NCBI GenBank assembly: GCA_024226455.1
Contig: JAAELR010000260.1
Location: forward strand, 1-64,000
Length of the DNA: 64,000 bases
From: Paracoccaceae bacterium
Lineage (GTDB): Bacteria > Pseudomonadota > Alphaproteobacteria > Rhodobacterales > Rhodobacteraceae
Reading direction: 5' to 3'
Position 1 is the first letter of the stretch, and the number at the start of each line of letters is the position of its first letter. Positions 59,501 to 64,000 of this stretch are shown piece by piece. Both the position numbers and the translations under genes were made by a program. The notes beneath the pieces were generated by a model, which worked only from the letters and a program-made list of their open reading frames with translations, did no database searches and was not told where the DNA came from.

Positions 59501-60045
59501 CCCTGATCCTCCAATACGTCGGGACGCGTCAGCAATACCCGGGTCACCGCACGCGCCATGTCCTCGATCGAATAGTCGGCCCGCGCTTCGACGCAAAGCT
59601 CGGCCAGCGCATAGACCGGATCGCGCGCCCGGCACAGATCCGCCAGTGTCGCATAAGGGTCCGCGGTGCGCAGCAGGGGCCTTGTGTTCTTGTGCTTGAC
59701 CCGGTTCCACAACAATTCCAGGTCAGCCCGCAGCCAGACCGCGACGCCCAGATCGTGGATGATGCGGCGGTTTCGTTCGCTAAGGAAAGCGCCGCCGCCT
59801 GTCGACAGGATGCCGCGCTGTGACCCCAACAATCGGGTGATTACCTGGGTTTCCTTGTCGCGAAAGAACGGCTCGCCATCGCGTTCGAATATCTCGGCTA
59901 TCGACATGTTCGAGGCGGCCACGATCTCTATGTCGCTGTCCAGGAACGGCACATCAAGCATCCGCGCAAGCGCCGAGCCGACGGCGGTCTTGCCAGAACC
60001 CATCATGCCGACCAGCACGACCGTCTTTTTCAGTTCCATCGTCAC
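59497..60045 (-). CDS. aroK: shikimate kinase
   Basis: A 182-aa shikimate kinase that phosphorylates the 3-hydroxyl of shikimate. P-loop GMMGSGKTAVGSALA (about 13-27), shikimate-binding DSDIEI and FRDKET, and STGGGAFLSERNR. The lid arginine lies in NTRPLLRTADP. First gene of the aroK-aroB pair; the starts of aroK and the plus-strand small gene are 137 bp apart. Confidence 0.95.
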   Translation of the reverse strand: MTMELKKTVVLVGMMGSGKTAVGSALARMLDVPFLDSDIEIVAASNMSIAEIFERDGEPFFRDKETQVITRLLGSQRGILSTGGGAFLSERNRRIIHDLGVAVWLRADLELLWNRVKHKNTRPLLRTADPYATLADLCRARDPVYALAELCVEARADYSIEDMARAVTRVLLTRPDVLEDQG

Positions 60046-60182
60046 GAAACGGCAAAGCCCCGGCGAAAAATCCCTCGGAACTCAATGGCGGGTCCAGCCA
60101 GAAAATGCCATATATAAAACGAACCGACACCACCCGGCGCCACGCCCGGCGCCCGGCAACGCTAACAAGGCCTGGTTACGCT

Positions 60183-60317
60183 ATGCTCACGATCCTGAAA
60201 TTCATCGCGATCCTTCTGGTGCTTGGGGCGATCGGGGTGGTCGGCTATGCCTATCTCGGCGACATGTCGCCCGATCAACGGGACATAACGGCACCGGTGA
60301 CGCTGGATGTGGACTAG
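60183..60317 (+). CDS. 44-aa single-helix membrane protein
   Basis: A small protein MLTILKFIAILLVLGAIGVV followed by GYAYLGDMSPDQRDITAPVT and LDVD: one N-terminal membrane helix and a short polar, probably periplasmic, tail. The ATG at 60183 is more likely than one at 60105, which adds a basic stretch without similarity. It overlaps the 511-aa gene downstream by 11 bp, so the two are probably cotranslated. Function unknown. Confidence 0.65.
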   Translation: MLTILKFIAILLVLGAIGVVGYAYLGDMSPDQRDITAPVTLDVD

Positions 60318-61842
60318 GGGTGCCATAGCTGGGGCCGTTTTTGGCCTTAACTGCGGCTGCGCCGGTGCCGAAACACCGCTCTCGGCCATCGACTGGCTGA
60401 GCGAAAGCATCGAGACCACGGCCATGACACTGCCGGTGCTACCGCGCGAAGAGGCGGTAAGCCAAGGCGTCGGGACCGAGGTGATCACCGTTACACCGCT
60501 GGAAGCGGTCAGCGCCGATTCGGTGGGGCTGTTGCCGGCCAGTGTCACCGGGCTGCCGATCGGTCTTTGGGGACGCACGCCAAGCGCCGAATTGGCGGGG
60601 CTGTTTGGCAGGCTCGACACCGGGCTGTTGCCGGCGATGCGCGAGTTGGTCTTCACCCTGCTTCTTGCAGAGCTGAACCCGCCCGCCGACAGCGACGCCA
60701 CCGGGCAGCTGTTTCTGGCGCGAATCGACACACTTTTGGGCCTTGGCGCGGTAGAACAGGCGCAGGCTCTGTTGGAACGCGCAGGAACCGACGCGCCAGA
60801 GCGCTTTCGCCGCTGGTTCGACGCCAGCCTGCTGACCGGCACCGAGGACGCCGCCTGCGAGAAACTGCGCGCTGCCCCGGGGCTGGCGCCGACTTTTCCC
60901 GCGCGGATCTTCTGTCTGGCGCGCGGCGGCGACTGGAATGCCGCCGCGCTGACGCTGCAGACCGGTCGGGCGCTGGGGGCGATCACCGAAGCCGAGGACG
61001 CGCTGCTGGCGCGGTTCCTCGACCCGGACCTGGCCGAAGGCGCAGCACCGCTGCCGCGGCCCTCACGCCCCAGCCCGCTGGTCTATCGGCTTTACGAGGC
61101 GATCGGACAACCACTGCCGACCACCACCCTGCCGCTTGCCTTCGCCCAGGCCGATCTGCGCGCCAATACCGGCTGGAAACCCCGGATCGAAGCCGCCGAG
61201 CGTCTGGCGCGCAGCGGTGCGGCGCCCGGCAACCTGCTGCTGGGGCTTTATACCGAACGCAAGCCCGCCGCCTCGGGCGGGGTCTGGGACCGGGCCGCGG
61301 CGATCCGGCGGCTCGATGGCGCGCTAGAGGCGGGAAAGGCCGAAGCGGTGGCGGCCAGCCTGCCCGCCGCTTGGGACGCGATGCATCAGATGCAGCTCGA
61401 GACGGTGTTTGCCGGGATCTATGCCGACAAACTGGCGGCTCATGCGCTATCGGGCCCGGCGGCCGCCCTGGCCTTCCGCATCGCGCTGTTGACCGGCAAT
61501 TATGAGACCGCCGCCGCTGGCCGCGCCCCCGCCGATGCCGAAGAGCGGTTTCTCAAGGCCGTGGCGCGCGGCGATCTGGCCGGAACCGTGGCGCCGGATG
61601 AATTTGCCCAGGCCATTGCCGACGGGTTCCGCGCCACCACGGCGCCGCAGCCGCTGGCCCGGCTGGTGGCAGGCGGTGAGTTGGGGGCTGCCATCCTGCA
61701 AGCCGTCGCCATGGCCGGCGAGGGTGCGCTTGGTGATCTGGGAGAGTTGACCGAGGCGATCGCCTTTTTCCGTGCCATCGGGCTTGAGGATGTAGCCCGG
61801 CGCGTCGCGCTGCAAGTGATGATCCTGGACCCGCGCGGATGA
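60307..61842 (+). CDS. large secreted alanine-rich protein of unknown function
   Basis: A 511-aa protein beginning MWTRGAIAGAVFGLNCGCAG with a probable signal peptide ending near GAE. The rest is predicted mostly helical, rich in Ala, Leu and Glu, with repeated short helix pairs reminiscent of TPR/alpha-solenoid proteins (for example AVEQAQALLERAGTDAPERF and AAERLARSGAAPGNLLLGLY). I recognise no catalytic motif. It overlaps the 44-aa gene by 11 bp and xerD by 4 bp (ATGA), a tight three-gene unit that may link an envelope protein with the chromosome-dimer recombinase. Confidence 0.7.
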   Translation: MWTRGAIAGAVFGLNCGCAGAETPLSAIDWLSESIETTAMTLPVLPREEAVSQGVGTEVITVTPLEAVSADSVGLLPASVTGLPIGLWGRTPSAELAGLFGRLDTGLLPAMRELVFTLLLAELNPPADSDATGQLFLARIDTLLGLGAVEQAQALLERAGTDAPERFRRWFDASLLTGTEDAACEKLRAAPGLAPTFPARIFCLARGGDWNAAALTLQTGRALGAITEAEDALLARFLDPDLAEGAAPLPRPSRPSPLVYRLYEAIGQPLPTTTLPLAFAQADLRANTGWKPRIEAAERLARSGAAPGNLLLGLYTERKPAASGGVWDRAAAIRRLDGALEAGKAEAVAASLPAAWDAMHQMQLETVFAGIYADKLAAHALSGPAAALAFRIALLTGNYETAAAGRAPADAEERFLKAVARGDLAGTVAPDEFAQAIADGFRATTAPQPLARLVAGGELGAAILQAVAMAGEGALGDLGELTEAIAFFRAIGLEDVARRVALQVMILDPRG

Positions 61843-62765
61843 GCCTGCGCTGGATCCAGACCTTTCTGGATGCCCAGGCCGCCGAGCTTGACGCTGCCAC
61901 CAACACCCAACTGGCCTATGCGAGAGATCTCAAGGACTTTCTTGGCTGGCTGGAGCCGCGAGGCCAGACAATGCAAAGCGCCAGCCGCGAGGATGTAGAG
62001 GCCTATCTTATCCACTGCGACGCCCAGCGGCTGGCGCGCGCGACCCGGGCGCGGCGGCTGTCGGCGATCCGACAGTTGTTTCGCTTTGCCTTCGAGGAAG
62101 GCTGGCGCGGCGACAACCCGGCGATCCAGATCACGGGGCCGGGAAAGGCAAAGTCGCTGCCCAGGACGTTGAGCGTGGAAGAGGTCGACCGATTGCTTCA
62201 GGCGGCGCGGGACCACGGTCGCACCAGGCGGGACCGGCTGCGCAACACGTGCCTGCTAGAGCTGCTCTATGCCACCGGCATGCGGGTCAGCGAACTGGTG
62301 CAGCTGCCCGTCTCGGCCGCCCGAGGCGACCCGCGCATGCTGCTGGTGCTGGGCAAGGGCGGCAAGGAACGAATGGTTCCCCTGTCTCCGCCGGCGCGCG
62401 CGGCGCTGGCCGAATGGCTGAAGGCCCGCGATGACGCCGAGGATTCTGCCCGGGCAAAGGGTGCTGCGCCGTCGCGTTTCCTGTTTCCCTCACGCGGCAA
62501 GGCGGGGCATCTGACCCGGCACAGGTTCTACATGCTGATCAAGGAACTGGCGGTGGCGGGTGCGGTTCCGCCCGACAGGGTGACGCCGCACACCTTGCGC
62601 CACGCCTTTGCCACGCACCTGCTGGCCGGCGGTGCCGACCTGCGCGCGATCCAGACCCTGCTGGGGCATGCCGATATCTCGACCACGGAAATCTACACCC
62701 ATGTGCTGGACGAACGCCTGAAAGAACTGGTGCTGGACCATCATCCGCTGGCCAGGGACGGCTGA
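61839..62765 (+). CDS. xerD: tyrosine recombinase XerD
   Basis: A 308-aa tyrosine recombinase that resolves chromosome dimers at dif with its XerC partner. The N-terminal SAM-like core-binding domain (TQLAYARDLKDFLGWLEPRG) is followed by the catalytic domain with all active residues: Arg in YATGMRVSELVQLP, Lys in GKGGKERMVPL, His-x-x-Arg in HTLRHAFATHLL, His in LLGHADISTTEIYTHV and the nucleophile Tyr in the same stretch. No neighbouring mobile element, so a housekeeping Xer protein is far likelier than an integrase; XerC is the main alternative name. Confidence 0.93.
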   Translation: MSLRWIQTFLDAQAAELDAATNTQLAYARDLKDFLGWLEPRGQTMQSASREDVEAYLIHCDAQRLARATRARRLSAIRQLFRFAFEEGWRGDNPAIQITGPGKAKSLPRTLSVEEVDRLLQAARDHGRTRRDRLRNTCLLELLYATGMRVSELVQLPVSAARGDPRMLLVLGKGGKERMVPLSPPARAALAEWLKARDDAEDSARAKGAAPSRFLFPSRGKAGHLTRHRFYMLIKELAVAGAVPPDRVTPHTLRHAFATHLLAGGADLRAIQTLLGHADISTTEIYTHVLDERLKELVLDHHPLARDG

Positions 62766-62961
62766 ACCGGTAGACAGTTGCTCGCAGAAACCCTTTCACC
62801 GCCGGCGCATTGCGTTTGGCCGGTCCTCGTTGGTCAGCGCTCTGCCAGCCGCGGCATTTGTCGCCTGCAGGCCGGAACCTGGACCGCATCGCAACCGCCT
62901 TTCTTGAAAGCCCGGCCCCGGCACCCCATAAGGTGACGAACCTCTAAAAAGAACAAGCGCC

Positions 62962-64000
62962 ATGCAAACCGCCTCACCCATCCTTGATACCGCCTTCTGG
63001 ATCACCGCCGCCGCCATCGCCGCGCTGCTGATCCTGTCTGCCTTCTTTTCCGGCTCTGAAACCGCGCTGACCGCCGCCAGCCGCGGCAAGCTGCGATCCC
63101 AGGCCGACAAGGGCAACCGGGGCGCCGACCGCGCGCTGAAGATCACCGAGGATAACGAGCGCCTGATCGGTTCGGTGCTGCTGGGCAACAACCTGGTCAA
63201 CATCCTGGCCACCTCGCTGGCCACGGCGCTCTTCACCCGCGCTTTCGGGGAATCCGGCGTCGCACTGGCGACACTGGTGATGACCCTGCTGGTGCTGATC
63301 TTCGCAGAGGTGCTGCCCAAGACCTACGCCATCACCAATGCTGAACGCGCCGCAGCCCTGGTCTCGCCGGTCATCCGCGTCGTCATCCTGGTCTTCGCCC
63401 CCATCGTCAGCGCCGTACGCGCCCTGGTGCGCGGCATCCTGGCGCTATTCGGCGTGCGCACCGATCCGGCCAGCCAGATCCTGGCGGTGCGTGAAGAGAT
63501 CGCAGGCGCCATATCGCTGGGCCATTCCGAGGGCGCGGTGGAAAAGGAAGACCGCGACCGTCTGCTCGGCGCGCTCGACCTGGGCGACCGCACCGTCGAC
63601 GAGATCATGCGCCACCGCAGCGACATAGAGATGATCGACGGCGGCCTGCCCCCGCGCGACATCCTAGAGCAATGCCTCGCCTCGGCCCATACCCGCCTGC
63701 CCGTCTGGCGCGGCGAGGCGGAAAACATCATCGGCGTGATCCACGCCAAGGACCTGCTGCGCGCCATGTATGCGCGGTTCCGCGAGGCCGACGACCCGGC
63801 CACCGCCTTTCAGGGGGTCAACGTGCAGGACGTGGCGATGGAACCCTATTTTGTGCCAGAGACCACCACGCTGGACGACCAGATGCGCCAGTTTCTGCGG
63901 CGCCACACGCATTTCGCGCTGGTGGTGGATGAATATGGCAGCCTGCAGGGGCTGATCACGCTTGAGGACATCCTCGAAGAGATCGTCGGTGAGATCACCG
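62962..64000 (+). CDS. HlyC/CorC (CNNM/DUF21-CBS) family protein, truncated by the window end
   Basis: 346 codons are visible without a stop before the window ends. TM segments in residues 1-150 form the CNNM/DUF21 domain (AALLILSAFFSGSETALTAA, LIGSVLLGNNLVNILATSLA, EVLPKTYAITNAERAAALVS). A CBS pair follows (DRTVDEIMRHRSDIEMI; NVQDVAMEPYFVPETTTLDD), with GSLQGLITLEDILEEIVGEI at the edge; the CorC_HlyC C-terminal domain would lie beyond. Family members are linked to Mg2+/Co2+ handling. The ATG at 62962 lies 196 bp after xerD, in a gap with nothing else recognisable. Confidence 0.92.
   Translation, partial: MQTASPILDTAFWITAAAIAALLILSAFFSGSETALTAASRGKLRSQADKGNRGADRALKITEDNERLIGSVLLGNNLVNILATSLATALFTRAFGESGVALATLVMTLLVLIFAEVLPKTYAITNAERAAALVSPVIRVVILVFAPIVSAVRALVRGILALFGVRTDPASQILAVREEIAGAISLGHSEGAVEKEDRDRLLGALDLGDRTVDEIMRHRSDIEMIDGGLPPRDILEQCLASAHTRLPVWRGEAENIIGVIHAKDLLRAMYARFREADDPATAFQGVNVQDVAMEPYFVPETTTLDDQMRQFLRRHTHFALVVDEYGSLQGLITLEDILEEIVGEIT

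Noticed and set aside
61839-62765. XerD as a phage or island integrase
   Set aside because: No attachment-site repeats, tRNA, or mobile genes nearby, and the sequence follows the housekeeping Xer pattern.

Overview
The window is chromosomal DNA of a GC-rich alphaproteobacterium, most likely a marine Rhodobacteraceae (Roseobacter-group) strain. The pointers are the ctrA-sciP pair, gluQRS, folate-type TrmFO, LpxI rather than LpxH, class II DAHP synthase, a PAS_5 protein and TTAACC-rich intergenic regions. It is almost entirely housekeeping: about 57 protein genes, tightly packed, many overlapping by 4 bp (ATGA or GTGA). I found no rRNA, tRNA, CRISPR array, insertion sequence, prophage or plasmid gene, and no gene-free stretch longer than 300 bp.

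Layout. 1-3.4 kb (minus): yicC-gmk-gamma carbonic anhydrase-PLP trans-sulfuration enzyme. 3.5-9.6 kb: PAS_5 protein, a parS-like site, class II DAHP synthase, a GlxA-type regulator, a rhodanese-HigA fusion, a Bcr/CflA exporter and an unknown secreted protein. 9.7-15.5 kb: mfd, a membrane protein, hemB and a SYLF lipoprotein. 15.6-19.1 kb: arginine/citrulline catabolism (arginase-CtlX-ornithine cyclodeaminase) with a divergent Lrp-type regulator. 19.3-26.9 kb: gyrA, a membrane protein, trmFO, a methyltransferase, gluQRS, hisI and a variant Fe-S scaffold. 27.1-31.7 kb (minus): a 40-aa membrane protein, recG and ligA. 31.8-32.9 kb (minus): ctrA and sciP. 33.0-34.2 kb: mnmA. 34.1-46.4 kb (minus): an envelope cluster in transcription order pyrH-frr-uppS-cdsA-dxr-rseP-(41-aa protein)-bamA-ompH-fabZ-lpxA-lpxI-lpxB, covering UMP phosphorylation, isoprenoid and undecaprenyl carrier synthesis, phospholipid activation, outer-membrane protein assembly and lipid A. 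46.5-55.6 kb: miaA, an AraC regulator and an oligopeptide-type ABC transporter operon with unusual permeases. 55.7-64 kb: lytic transglycosylase, ssb, a PDZ/Sel1/peptidoglycan-binding pseudogene with two nonsense codons, aroB-aroK (minus), a mini membrane protein, an unknown 511-aa secreted protein, a XerD-type recombinase and a HlyC/CorC-family protein cut by the window end.

Points worth a second look: the rhodanese-HigA fusion with no toxin; the doubly stopped gene at 57-58 kb; the Lrp regulator whose only in-frame full-length start is CTG; a parS-like 16-mer at 4271; CtrA-type boxes near the PAS_5 gene, ctrA and ssb; two tiny one-helix membrane proteins; the LpxB tail that appears to translate an intergenic repeat; a nested dyad carrying two DnaA-box-like sequences upstream of bamA; a Fe-S scaffold without its third cysteine; and ABC permeases with extra domains. 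I do not see a clear-cut new multi-gene defence or mobile system here. All functional statements rest on reading motifs by eye.
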